Source: Linanthus parryae (taxonomy: Eukaryota; Streptophyta; Magnoliopsida; Ericales; Polemoniaceae). From it: 64,000 bases of DNA. The stretch lies in contig JALGPY010000001.1 in assembly GCA_023055425.1 (NCBI GenBank), positions 117,161,057-117,225,056 on the forward strand, given 5' to 3'. The notes below the pieces were generated by a model. The model saw nothing but the letters and a program-made list of their open reading frames with translations. It was not told the origin of the DNA and did not search any database. The translations under genes and the position numbers were made by a program. How positions within the stretch are numbered: the first letter of the stretch is position 1; the number at the start of each line of letters is the position of its first letter. Of the stretch, positions 10,300 through 20,868 are shown piece after piece.

Positions 10300-13200
10300 T
10301 GCAACAACCCCCTTACCGGCTCGGACAAGACCGGGAGGGCGATGCTATAAGTAACGGCGGAAATCAAAAGCATAACATCCCAAAATATTTATTTATTACA
10401 TAATATTAAACAACACAAAAAATTTTAGATATTACACAAGCGTTTCTGAAACTACTACATTATTCTTAACTAGCCAAAACTAGATTCTACTCAAGGTGAA
10501 ATCCGACTACGTGAGTCTCGTTCCCAGCTACACCTTAGTCTTCAGCTCCTAAACCTGCGGTGGGAAGGAAACAGGAACCGCAGTTTTCAAAGTCAGCATG
10601 GAAATACTGAGTAAGTGACACCCAAGCTCGTAAAACGGAAGATGAGGCATAACTTTCTTTTCACAATAAATATAAAGAGGGAATAATTCATAAATTGTAA
10701 AACTTGCAGAGTAAATCAAGAACTCAAATATAAACTGTAAAACTGTAAGAAATGAACCTGATGCATCCAGTAAAAATACTTAAGATTCTCATTTTTTTGA
10801 TCTTCCTTTCTCAACTTTCAAACGGGGAGAATTAGTCCAATCTCTTTCTTCTTCTCTTTCTTGAATATCCAAATCTCAGAGAATCCGTATTACTAACTTT
10901 GTTGACACGGGGAAGAATCTACTAACACTACGCATCCAAGACCTTAAGTGCCGGCACCCCCCTAAGACTTTTTGCGGCCAGAGAGGTGAGTACATGGAGC
11001 GACCCGGCAGGTTGCGACCGGGTTATAATAAAAACAGGTCGAGTGGACGAAGCCATCACGACCAATCTAGTCTCAGGCCGAGTGAACAAAGTCAACACGG
11101 CAATAATACGCTTCTCCCGTACAACTCTTTCCACTTTACGTTAGTTACGCATTATTATTATTTTTCGTGTGACAATATCAAACAAAACAACCTCTTTAAA
11201 ATGCAAGAAAATCTGAAATGAACATGTAAATAAATAACAAATACTTTCCGAGACAACTATTAAAAACAGCTTGTGACACGAAAGGAGCTTGGCACGCAAG
11301 GCTTGGCATGATCACTTACCTTACTTTCCGTAGCAAAAGCACGTCCTAGCAGTGGCTCGGGCCTACAAAGACGTCACCTACAAATCGTGTCTTCTACGTC
11401 AATAATTACTCAACCAAAATGCTATAAGTTCTGAGGAGTATTTTCTTTATACCAATCCAAACCTTGCTAGTTAAATTTCTATCGTTTTATTATTTAGTTA
11501 TAATTCTCTATAATCGAAACAACACATCTATTATTAATTGACTATTATTATTATTATTATAATTATTATTATTATTATCACTATTATTATTATTATTATT
11601 ATTCAAAAGTGACTAATTAGATTATTAAAAATATGAGCTAGAGAAATTATACTTAAGAACTATTTATAACGACAAATGATTTTTTGACGATTATGTTTTT
11701 AAGAAAACTTTACACGATACTATAATATTTAGAACTAGTGAAAAGTCTAATTTTACAAGTTAACGACTAACTTAATAAGCTAAGTGATTAAAATTTGCTT
11801 ATTGCAAGTTTTTAACAAAAATGTTTCTATTATAATATTTAACAAACTACCCGTTTACGATTTTCTTCACCCGAATCAATTTTTCGAGACGAGAACAAAA
11901 ACTACTATTTTTAGAAATTATTGTTAATCCAAAATTGTTATTTTTATTTACTACAAGTGTGTAGTTTAATTATATATACCCTAATTTATTTTAAAAATCA
12001 ACAAATACCCTAATTCATTTCAAAACAGTTATGTTAAAAGACACTAGTCACCACCTAGTTTCAGAAAATACAAAACAGCCCCCTATACCATGTTCTAATA
12101 ATTTCTGAAAAATACGCTTAAACCTCTTTTTAACAACAATCTCATTTTAGCTTCTCTAACCATGAATCTAGCTATCATGTGTTGATTTTGATTATGTATA
12201 ACAAGTAAATAGAGGGTATAGCACGTATCTAGGCCAAGAATGGCCGGAAACCGTCGAGATATGAGTTGGGTCGAAGTCTCTCGTCGGGGTCGCCGGTGTT
12301 GAAGCTCACCGCCGGCGAACAGAGGGGTTTTGGGACTGTCTGAGCCTGCTACTGATCTGGTCGGCCTCCTAGGAATACACTGGAGGCGATCCGAGGTCGC
12401 GGGTGGCGCTGGAGATGATCACCCGAACTTGCTCGCCGGTTTCAATGGAGTTCCGGCGACGACGGGTGGCCTCTGCAACGTCTCTGGTTCTGGGCTCTGC
12501 CTAGGGCCTTAGCTGATATCCTCAGACTCCTAGCTGCTGAGGGGACGCGGAGAGAGGACGTGGGTGGCCGCTGGTGAAGCTAGGCGAGTTGGGTCACCGA
12601 AAAAGATGGTGATTCACCGGTGGTGGGAGGGGCTCTGCTCGCTGCTGCCTCTGCTGGTCTTTAGCTCTGTTTTTGGGCATAGCAGGAATGAAAAGAAGTG
12701 CAGAGATAGAGGTAGGGGAAGACAGAGGATGAGAGAGAGAGGTAGGTTTACTCTCTCGGGTTTTTGCCGCCGGTGAAGACGGTGGTTGTAGTGGTGCTAG
12801 CGGCTGCTGCCACTTCTGTTTCAGCTGCTGCTGCTGTCTTCGAATAACAGATAGTGAGAGAGAGGGTGGTGCAGAGAGTGGCGGGAGTGCTGGTTTTCCT
12901 TCTCGGTGGTTGCCCGACGGCGGCAAAGGCAGTCTTGGTGGCCGCGGTGGGGGTTGTTGCTGCTACCACCCTGCTGCTGCTTATGAAGAATAGAGAGTGA
13001 GAGAGGGCAGAACAGAGGGTGTAGGTGGTGGTGGGTTTGCCTTGTCGGAGCTTGAACAGGGTGGTGCTAATGGTGGTGGTGATGGTGGTGGTTGTGGTGG
13101 TAGAGTAGGAAGTAGCTGCTGCTGTGGTGTGAGGGGGAGGTGGCTGATGAGCCTTAAATAGGCTGGGCTACTTGGTGGCCAAGCATTTGAGGGTGGTGGA

Positions 13201-13674
13201 GCTTGGGGCGGTGAATGATGGATTTGCCGTGAAGGCAAAGTAGAAGGAAGATGATAGTTGGGGGAGGAGTTATAAGGTGTGGATGATGTACATCCTAGCT
13301 AGGTGATTTGGTGTGGTTTGTGTACCAAACACACTTATCAAACATCGCGGTGGTCGGACACGCGTTAAAAACTAAAGTTAACTAAAACTTACGAAACGTT
13401 ACGTATTAATTCTTTGATTACTAACTTAATAGTTTCCTTAAAATTTACACGAATACAACTCGATAAATTTCCCGAATGTTATTTTGCAACCAAAATTTCT
13501 TTTTAGCCTTCTAAAATTATTCACTATTACTAGTATTATGTTTTCTAAAATCTCACCAGAATTTCTTAGCAATAAAATTTGAAATAGTCTACCCAACTTT
13601 ATTTTTCTCAATTAATTTCTTATTTAAGTTTTAAAATTACCATTTTACCCTTTCTATTGAGACGGGGTATGACA
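10300..13674 (-). repeat. Gypsy long LTR (about 3.4 kb)
   Basis: On the plus strand it runs from TGCAACAACCCCC to GGGTATGACA. It contains a TTA/TAA microsatellite (about 11541-11603), a G-rich GGT-repeat block (about 13020-13130) and several compositional open frames (12330-13240). Its plan resembles the LTR at 53940-57372: an ACCTGCGGT block followed by CTGAGTAA, and CCTTAAGTGCCGGCACCCC matching CCTTAAGTGTCGACACCCC. It is a related but different family. Confidence 0.75.
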
Positions 13675-13690
13675 TCCTTCCCCCCTTAAA
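13675..13690 (-). promoter_or_regulatory. Gypsy polypurine tract (minus strand)
   Basis: The minus-strand reading is TTTAAGGGGGGAAGGA, directly adjoining the LTR start TGTCATACCCC. This fixes the element's orientation. Confidence 0.75.
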
Positions 13691-14099
13691 CGGAGCTTCG
13701 TCCTCGAAGCTAAAATCGCACAACTAATCAAGATGCTCAAGCAATTATTTATCAAAATAAAGATCACACAACATGCAAGTAATTTCACACAGCAATTCAT
13801 AGCAAACATCTATTTTCTTTAACACACATAACATCAAATGAGGTCGTAGTCACATCTATCTACTAAAGTGGTCATAGTCTCATTCGGTTGCTAAGGTTCA
13901 GGGTTAAGAACGTCGTAATTCACGTGTATTCCTTCTCTATCGATTCCCAAGTTACTAGTTCCCATACTGCAGACGACTCCCGTGATAGCTATGCTGAAGT
14001 GGCTCTTCCTTGGTTTATTTGTTGATCACCCAAATCTTACAAGCTTTTGAAATACTCTACCTTCGAGCTTCTGTTTTGCTTTGAGTTCATGAACTCTTG

Positions 14100-14437
14100 A
14101 TACTTCCTTGCTTTCACCTGGCCATGGTAAAAGCAAGATCTGAGAGCAACCTGAAGTGCTTCCCAGTTAAAGTTGGATCTTGCGAACAAGGTTTCTTGTG
14201 AGTTCCTCCTTCAGAGGTTCACTTCACTTCTTCAAATAAATACTGCGCAGTTTGACCCTTCGGTCTTCAGGACATTCTATTGTCCTTTTGAATCTTGTCC
14301 ATTCCCATGATCCTGTCTATTAGTTCAACGGGATCTTCCTTTCCCGTGAAGTCCACTGGGCTCATGTCTGCCACTTCTTTAGCCCGCTTGTCTGAGTAGT
14401 CCAAACGAGGAACCATACTGTAATTATCATGAGCCAT
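14100..14437 (-). pseudogene. Gypsy gag remnant
   Basis: Minus-strand translation gives DFTGKEDPVELIDRIMGMD and, further on, FNWEALQVALRSCF. The first resembles the start of the chromovirus capsid region (F-x-G-x-x-D-P). Frames are broken and no start, zinc knuckle or protease is present. Confidence 0.55.
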
Positions 14438-15358
14438 TCAGTCTATAACTTTGTTTATCATTTACTATTTGGTCTTTTAATAATATGACTCTGTAATAGT
14501 TGAACATAAAATGCGTTATAATATGCTCATACATCTAAGATTTTCCTTCGTCTTTCATACTTTCGGAACGTAATTCATATGGCTTAGCTAATGCCGATTT
14601 TTAAACTGTGGTAGTGTGATAGCGTGATTATACCGGGCTGCCTTTTCAGTGTGATAGTAGCCAAGTGACAGATTACGCAAACAACATACACTCCAGTTTT
14701 CTTTTCGGTTCTACTTCTTCCATTGTATTCATTCAGTCTCTCTCTGGCTAGTCAAATGAGTATGGCTGAATCTAGTTTGCAAATTCCAACCATTTTTATA
14801 TCAGAGAAATCTGAAGAGCAAAATATGAGAAAACCAAGAACAATGACTGCAATAAACAAATGAATCACCTTTATCAGTTGTTGGTTTTTGGCTTTGGTAT
14901 AGCAGAAGGTCTTGCTGGTCTTGAAGTAAATGAGACGTGAAGTGATAGAACTTGAGTGAAAATCAAAAATCACACAATCAGATGTGAACACCTACAAGAC
15001 AAAAACTAGCGCCGATTTTGTATACAAATACAATCACAAAGTATGTTATATGCACGAAATGTACAAACCATTACTAGCAAATTAGGCAAATCAATTCACA
15101 AACTACGACCAAATTAGGCCAGCTGGAGTAAAAATTTTGCCAAATTGGTATACAAAATGAACACTGTTTCAGTTATCACAGTTAACACTGCAAAACTACC
15201 AGAACAAGTAGACCCATGGGTGAAAATGACCCAGCCCGGACCCCCTACCCCCAACCCGGCCCCCACACGGCCCCCCAAACCCCTAGCCCACCCCAACCCG
15301 CCTAACCCCCTACCCAGCCCCCAGCCCGGCCCGGGTTTAGTTTGGCACACCCTCCAGC

Positions 15359-16786
15359 TGTAGGGTTTTGATTCATGGATGCGCAACGGAAGCATAAACA
15401 AACATAAAACCATGCAAAACCCTCCAAGGATCACAAGTCAAGAGACATAACGATGGTAAGAGTTAGAAATCATAAACACACCTTAGGGTTCTCCTTTGTG
15501 ACTTCAAACGCGAATTGTGTCACGTTCTCTATGGTTGATCCACGCCTAGAGTTGATCCTAGATCTCCCAAGTCCTTGGTGCTAGCCCGGAAGAGGAAGAG
15601 GAAGAAGAATCACGCAAAACGAGACCCAAAAGGAGGGTCTCGGCCTCCTTTGGCCGACGGGGCGGCGGCAAGGGGGCGGTCGGCTCCCTTGTTGCTTTCT
15701 CTCTCTCCTTTTTTTTTTCTCTCCCACTCTTGTTATGTTAAATTATGAGCATAAGTTATATGGGAAGGAAGGAAGGAAGGTCCTTTATATAGTCCAACAA
15801 CTCCTTGTTAACTACCTAAAGGACTTATTCTAGTCCTACTAGAATTCAATTTAGTCCCTTCCTTGCAAATTAGTCCCTACTAAGTTTGCAAGGGTTTGCA
15901 AAGTGATCCTTCTAATTAATTAATCCAATTAATTAATTCCCAAATCTAGTTCAACTCTATATAGCGTGTGACCCCATAGGTTTTATGTAGTTGGTAGCAA
16001 CTATTTGCTAATATGGAGCGGTCTCTAGCAAAACATCCATTCTAGCCAACTAATAGAATAGTCATCTTGACAACCTTTGTACAAGTAATTGTCTCATCCC
16101 TTTGTCTCTGTATCCGGATTAGACACGAGACATACAAGTCACACTCGTATATCCAATCCATAGTTTCTCGATCCATGGGAATAGCCTTATTCGTGCAAAT
16201 AACATCAATATCCCATATTGATTTATTTGAGTCTGGCCAGACATTCTATAAGCACTATCCCTCGAGTGGCCTAGGATATTTGCTCCCGTTATGTGGGAGG
16301 GACAAATTCTATCTACGTCCACTACGATCTCTAAGCTTGCTCCTTATTGTATCCAGTACACGCGCGCCTTTATAACTACCCAGTTACGGTGTGGCGTTTA
16401 ACGTTACCAAGATCACAATAATCCACAACTAGAATATCGAGTGACTTCAAGTCTAAGGATGACAATACCATTGTACCGCGAGAAGCGCTTGTGACTCAAC
16501 ATAACGTGTATGTAGCCTTCTCGGAGATGGGTCGATCCAGTGCAACATTCCCTAAGGCACACCTATGTGTTGGATCGTGATATCTCCATATCAATCCAAC
16601 CCCATACTAGTCTATAGATGATTGTCCCATTTAATCATTATACTTGACTAGGGATATTTAAGATAAACAACACAATTGTAAATTTAAGGACTTCATTATA
16701 TTAAATATCCAATAAATAATAAATGAATTTCTAGCCACAAGTAATTCATACTAAACTAGATTGCCTCTAGGGCATCTATTCCAACA
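15359..16786 (-). mobile_element. Solo LTR, Angela/BARE-like Copia
   Basis: A 1,428-bp unit with TG...CA ends is flanked by the duplication CCAGC (15354-15358 and 16787-16791). Copy 1 of the host segment lacks it. On the minus strand it starts TGTTGGAATAGATGCCCTAG and contains GTAACTGGGTAGTTATAAAG. Both words closely resemble what I recall of Triticeae Angela/BARE LTRs. A TATA box (CTATATAAAGG, minus, about 15782-15792) is present. No internal domain remains, so it is the product of LTR-LTR recombination. The boundaries are certain; the family is from memory. Confidence 0.85.
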
Positions 16787-17639
16787 CCAGCACCCCCCCC
16801 CCCCCCAGCTGGTTCGGCCCGCTGAGTAATAGCCTATTTTCTTTTTTATTATTATTTTTTAATACTGGCCTGGGCCCGTGTGGGTTCAAATTCTCCACGC
16901 CCGGACCCGGCCCGCTCCACCCTCCGACACGGCCCGTACCCGGCCCCCTCACCTTGAGCTATTTATTAGCTAGAAGACACAAAAAGTCCCAACTGTTAAA
17001 CATAAAATACTGAATCCCCCTCCCAAAAACAGATTTCCATGTACCACAAATACTTCAATTCTTTAATCAGCTTTGTTTATGGTCCCCCTCCCTAGACACA
17101 CAACAATGTAACAAAAAGAGCTCCAATTTCAGAACAGGTATATAGTCCCCCACCCAAAACAGCAAGATCAGACTAGAATTAACATGTACTACTAGCTAGG
17201 TGATGACTAAATAAATACTACGGGTGAATCAGATTATCAGCACAAAATTACACAACCCTAAACCAATTTGCGGAAGACCCCATTTTGATTATGTGTTGTT
17301 CAGTAAAAGAAAAGCCCTAATTGTTTAACCCAATAACATCAGATTCAAGCAGCAATGATAGCGCTAGAATCGATCCTTAGGAGTCCACATAAGAGAAATT
17401 GAGATACGAAACTTACTACACATTTTGTCATGTTCGCGAAAAAGCCGAACCCTTCTGGGGTTGCAGGCCATGGGAATGTGCTTCACTTCACCAACAATAC
17501 TGGTGGTGGGCTTCGAATCACCAACGTGTTCTTCTTCATGAGAACTGCATCGTCCGCGCCTCTCTCTCTTTCTTTCTTTCTTTCTTTTAACGATTGTTTC
17601 CCAAAAAAATTGGAAACTTTTAGTTACAGCAGCAGCACC

Positions 17640-17975
17640 TTAACGTGTCACCCCTCTAGTTTTGCATAGGATACTTTGCATAGGATAGTTTCACCTCATC
17701 GCGTCGAATTTTAAACAATTCACACTAGTCTGGTAGTAGAAACTGTCAGTAAAAATAATTATTGGGACAAATTTGATCTCATGTGATGAAAATTGTAGAC
17801 ATTACCCAATAGTGTATTAGACTTTTTACATGATATGAGGGTCGAAAAGATCTCTAAAATTATTTTCAATGACAAACCCCACTCCCAAAATAGGGGAAAA
17901 CGTGTTCTTTTCAAAACTAGAGAGCGTGAAAGTGTCATTCAACGAAACTAGACAGGTTAAAAGTGTCTCTTACCC
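17640..17975. mobile_element. MITE copy with damaged left end
   Basis: This is the second copy of the MITE at 9942-10299. The right terminus CTCTTACCC is intact and followed by TTAGTTCAG (17976-17984). The left terminus is rearranged (GTGTCACCCCTCTAG near 17647). Confidence 0.6.
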
Positions 17976-18460
17976 TTAGTTCAGACTTCAGAGGTGAATA
18001 CTACTACTTCTGTTTCGCCTGTTTCAGCCTACTTCACTTTTTGTCACTATTCACTGGGTATCCGGTGATTTGATTAGCAAAATGAATCAAGAATTTGGTA
18101 ATCTTTGCATGGTGTTATAGAGGAAAGTTTATTCTAAAATACCATGAAAAAATTGTTAAAAAATTACATCGTTTTGGTACCCAAATCACCAAGTCAAAGT
18201 GACTCAGTTACGGGTTAAAAAGTCAAACGCAGACGAAACAGACGAAACGGAGGTAGTACTAGCTAGTCGTTTTAACTTTTAACCATTTGTGCCACGGGAG
18301 AAATTTATACCATGAAATTTGTCGTATGTATCTGTTCCATTCAAATCAGTCGTATACAGTAAAAAAAAAAAAGTTCCTGCTTGAAGTAGACATTATGAAA
18401 GACACCAAAACTTTGATTATTCCAAGGAATAAAAAAATTCTCAAGAAATAGAATAAGAAG

Positions 18461-18835
18461 CTACACATAATTCTCCAAGACGATAATAGTATCTATTTTT
18501 TCACGTAACAAGTTCGAAATTACACCGAAAACTTCACCAATTTCACGTGATTCAGTGTTTTCGTCACTTATTATGGGCGCTCTTAAGCTTTTGCGACACT
18601 CCACACCAGCACCATTGACCACATTTCCTGCGTCGTTGAGCCCTTCAGCATCACGAGTACGAATTAAATCATTTGTTCTTCCAAGATTGTCTATAGCAAA
18701 ATCAAAGAACGCCATGCATTCATTGAGACTCCGCGTTAGTACATGATCTTTCGTTTGAACCAGAATCTTTTTAATCTTATTATCGGTGGACGTCACGCTT
18801 GAAGCGCCTTGCCAACTGTAATATGTGCAATGATA
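18461..18835 (-). pseudogene. PMEI relic, C-terminal half
   Basis: The 111-codon minus frame matches the C-terminal half of a plant invertase/pectin methylesterase inhibitor. It has SLNECMAFFDFAIDNL (the family's C-x-x-x-Y/F-D-x-A-x-x-x-L helix), a second Cys in AGVECRKSL, and a C-terminal helix ending EVFGVISNLL. PMEIs are small apoplastic four-helix proteins that bind and block pectin methylesterase. The N-terminal hairpin and signal peptide are missing: at about 18860 sequence changes to a hAT-like block. It may once have been a working paralogue of the relic at 19401-19497. Confidence 0.6.
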
Positions 18836-18859
18836 CTGATTTCGGTCGTCGTGTGTCGG

Positions 18860-19395
18860 TAGAGCTGCACTCGCATCCGAATAACCGGCAGTTTTCGGTT
18901 AAAACTGAACCAAGTTAATCGAAAAAAGGGACCGAGAACCAAACCTAGATGAACCGGAACCAGACCCATGCGCGTATAATGTCGGTCTCAGTTTGGTTCT
19001 GAGTATTTGACCGAAACTGGAACCGACGGTTCTAACCGACTTTCAAACGGCAGTGACCATTAGGTCACGTCCCATCATGGCATGTGAGCGTTTTTTTCAC
19101 CCGTTAGTGAGTTTTTCAGCATTTTTTTTATGTCTTTGATTATTTATACTCACCTCCCCCTCTCTTACTCTTCTATAAATACCGAATACATTATTCTCAT
19201 TTTTCTTCACTCAAAATCATCCAACACTCCAATTTTCTCATACTTCCTCACTCAAAATCATCTAACACTCTCAAAATTTCTCATAGTTCCTCACTCAAAC
19301 AATCTACTCACTCTCAAATTCTCTCAATATTCGTTGTGAACGGTGAATTTCTCTCATTAGCTGAATTTCTCATACTTCCCCAAATTTCTCATACT
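18860..19395 (+). other. Possible hAT-type transposon 5' end with promoter
   Basis: A block rich in ACCGG and GAACC words (18880-19060) begins TAGAGCTGCACTCG, similar in style to the hAT terminus at 36310. It is followed by TATAAATACCG (about 19174) and a leader of repeated CTCACTCAAAATC-like units (19205-19320). No matching right end or target duplication was found, and no transposase is present. Confidence 0.3.
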
Positions 19396-19400
19396 TCCCC

Positions 19401-19497
19401 ACTTCTTAGGAATCAAATTGTTTGCTCTTCCACGAACGAATATAGCAGAATCATACAGTGACAAGCATTCATTGAGAGGTCGCATGAGTGAGGGATC
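19401..19497 (-). pseudogene. PMEI relic, 3' half, broken by LINE
   Basis: The minus translation DPSLMRPLNECLSLYDSAI corresponds to the third helix of the PMEI fold and parallels the relic at 18461-18835. It directly abuts the poly(A) tail of the LINE at 19498. The matching 5' part is at 34921-35215, on the far side of the LINE. After RANNLIPKK the frame diverges from the paralogue. Confidence 0.6.
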
Positions 19498-19507
19498 TTT
19501 TTTTTTT
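19498..19507 (-). other. Poly(A) tail of LINE 1
   Basis: Ten T residues on the plus strand are the A10 tail of the minus-strand LINE. It was separated from the LINE 3' UTR (28718-28744) by the Tat-like element. AATAAATAAA at about 28726-28735 is the likely polyadenylation signal. Confidence 0.7.
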
Positions 19508-19514
19508 GAGGGAG

Positions 19515-20128
19515 TGTGTACGAGAGAATCCTTTGAGGAAGATTCAATATACACCAAGAGCAGGGGATAGAAAGAACACGGAAAGAGTAGAGTGTGTGTA
19601 GGGAGAGAGAGTAAGGCAATAGCAACTGTATGAGAGAGAGACAGAATTTTGGCAGAGCTTCCGCGTAGTTCAGGTGATTCGTCTTATGTATGGAAGGGTT
19701 AACGATCCTATATATAGTGGAGAATATGACCGTCGTAGTGGGTTAATGCACCCATTAATGGTGGCTTAATTACCTTAACCACAACGGCATGTTCGTCCGT
19801 ATATATAGGGACCGTTACGCACTTCGTCAACGTATACCGGAACCGTTATGAGGTTGACCGGGTTTATGGAGCTCGTGCCATAAATCTCTCAAAGCAGTTA
19901 CTAAAGGTCACGCGCGGGCTTGGTTGTCACTCGCGCGCGACAGGACTTACTCTAGCCTCCAAACCACTAAGTCCCTACAAGTCCCGTGTGGTGGTATGCG
20001 AGGGCCCTGTCTCGCGGCCCCCACAGGGATCAGCGCGGGTGGTGATCCTGTGTATGTGGAGCACAGCTAGGTGTGCTGGATGATCGCCACGTGGCTAAGA
20101 TCTGTCTATCTAGAAAGCACTATCTACA
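19515..20128 (-). repeat. Element B 3' LTR
   Basis: 614 bp, TG...CA ends. Two minus-strand TATA-like words (CTATATATAG, about 19709-19718, and CCTATATATACG near 19800) could drive sense transcription. It contains several GCGCGC stretches. Confidence 0.9.
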
Positions 20129-20145
20129 TTAGCCCCCTTTTTGCA
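20129..20145 (-). promoter_or_regulatory. Element B polypurine tract
   Basis: The minus reading AAAAAGGGGGCTAA lies directly against the LTR start TGTAGATAGTGC. The same position in the second Tat-like element (60420-60440) is equally purine-rich. Confidence 0.75.
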
Positions 20146-20204
20146 CGTGAAGACGCCTAGTCGGATAGGCTTCAATGCGCAAAAACCAGTGCACGCGTCG
20201 CCGC

Positions 20205-20402
20205 CACGCACCAATTCTAATACACGCAAAATCAGCCCCCGTGCGTGCCATTATGACCTAGAATCCCTAGAGTCGTGTCGTCTGTTCTATTAGGGTTTTA
20301 GGCGTGACGTCAGCTCGTCCTGTGATTGCGCGATTCAACGGTGACGGTTGTGATTCGACCACTAAAAGGACGCGACTCTTCATTATTGTTGAATAAATAC
20401 TC
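20205..20402 (+). promoter_or_regulatory. Conserved antisense promoter block, element B
   Basis: CCAAT starts at 20211, the palindrome TGACGTCA at 20305 (a bZIP/CRE-type site) and the TATA-like GAATAAATAC at 20391. The second element has the same three words with the same 86-bp gap between the last two. The block lies upstream of the plus-strand PMD gene. A leader intron from about 20542 (AAG|GTTGGC) to the acceptor at 20866 is inferred. Confidence 0.55.
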
Positions 20403-20868
20403 CATGTCCTCCATTGTTGCAAAGCATCGCTTGTCTCTCTAAAGTGAATGTTACCTGAGAGCCTTCAAGATTGGATTCAGGTAATCAACCACCAGTTCGT
20501 CCTTGTCAATCGTCTCCTTCAACTTGCTTCATCACAACAAGGTTGGCTTTGCTCAATTCCATTAATGTATTCAATATCCTTTGAACTGTATTGGATCTGC
20601 AAACCCAGAACTATTTGGAATACGCCATTTATTGGAAATCGCGAAAGAGGTTCTTCTTAAACCCTAAAAGGTTGAATCACCGGATTGAAACGATTTTCAA
20701 ACAGTAAATTTCTTCAATTCTGAGATTCTAAACCCATAATTGACCCCGAACTGTTCATCTTCTTCTGATTTCAAAACGAACCAAAATTGCTTCCTGAATC
20801 TGAACTGAAATTTAAACTGAAAGTGGGTATATTTCTCCCCCCCCCCCTTTTCTTGCTTTTCTGCAGAA

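Larger units (their letters stand above)
10300..14437 (-). mobile_element. Truncated Ty3/Gypsy (chromovirus-like) element
   Basis: Read on the minus strand, a gag remnant and a short pol-end stub lead into a polypurine tract and a 3' LTR. The 5' LTR and primer site are absent, and sequence changes abruptly to duplication copy 2 at about 14438. The internal region is only about 760 bp, so most of gag-pol is deleted. The pol-end words (GAGGACGAAGCTCC, then AAGGGGGGAAGGATG at the LTR) are typical of Del/Tekay-type chromoviruses. Confidence 0.75.
14441..17984. repeat. Tandem segmental duplication, copy 2
   Basis: It is collinear with 2785-10299 and lacks the Copia insertion: CCAAC at 14786-14790 is the empty site. 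It is interrupted instead by a solo LTR at 15359-16786. The block at 17399-17590 reads openly but is not recognised as a protein; its copy-1 counterpart (about 9790-9880) has an internal deletion, so no gene is called. Confidence 0.85.

Noticed and set aside
12330..13238. Several open frames (Ala/Thr-, Pro- and Gly-rich)
   Set aside because: They lie inside the Gypsy LTR and reflect GC-rich simple sequence.
17399..17669. Overlapping plus frames of 60-80 codons that read like a gene fragment
   Set aside because: No family recognised, and the duplicate at about 9790-9930 is deleted and rearranged with no conserved frame.
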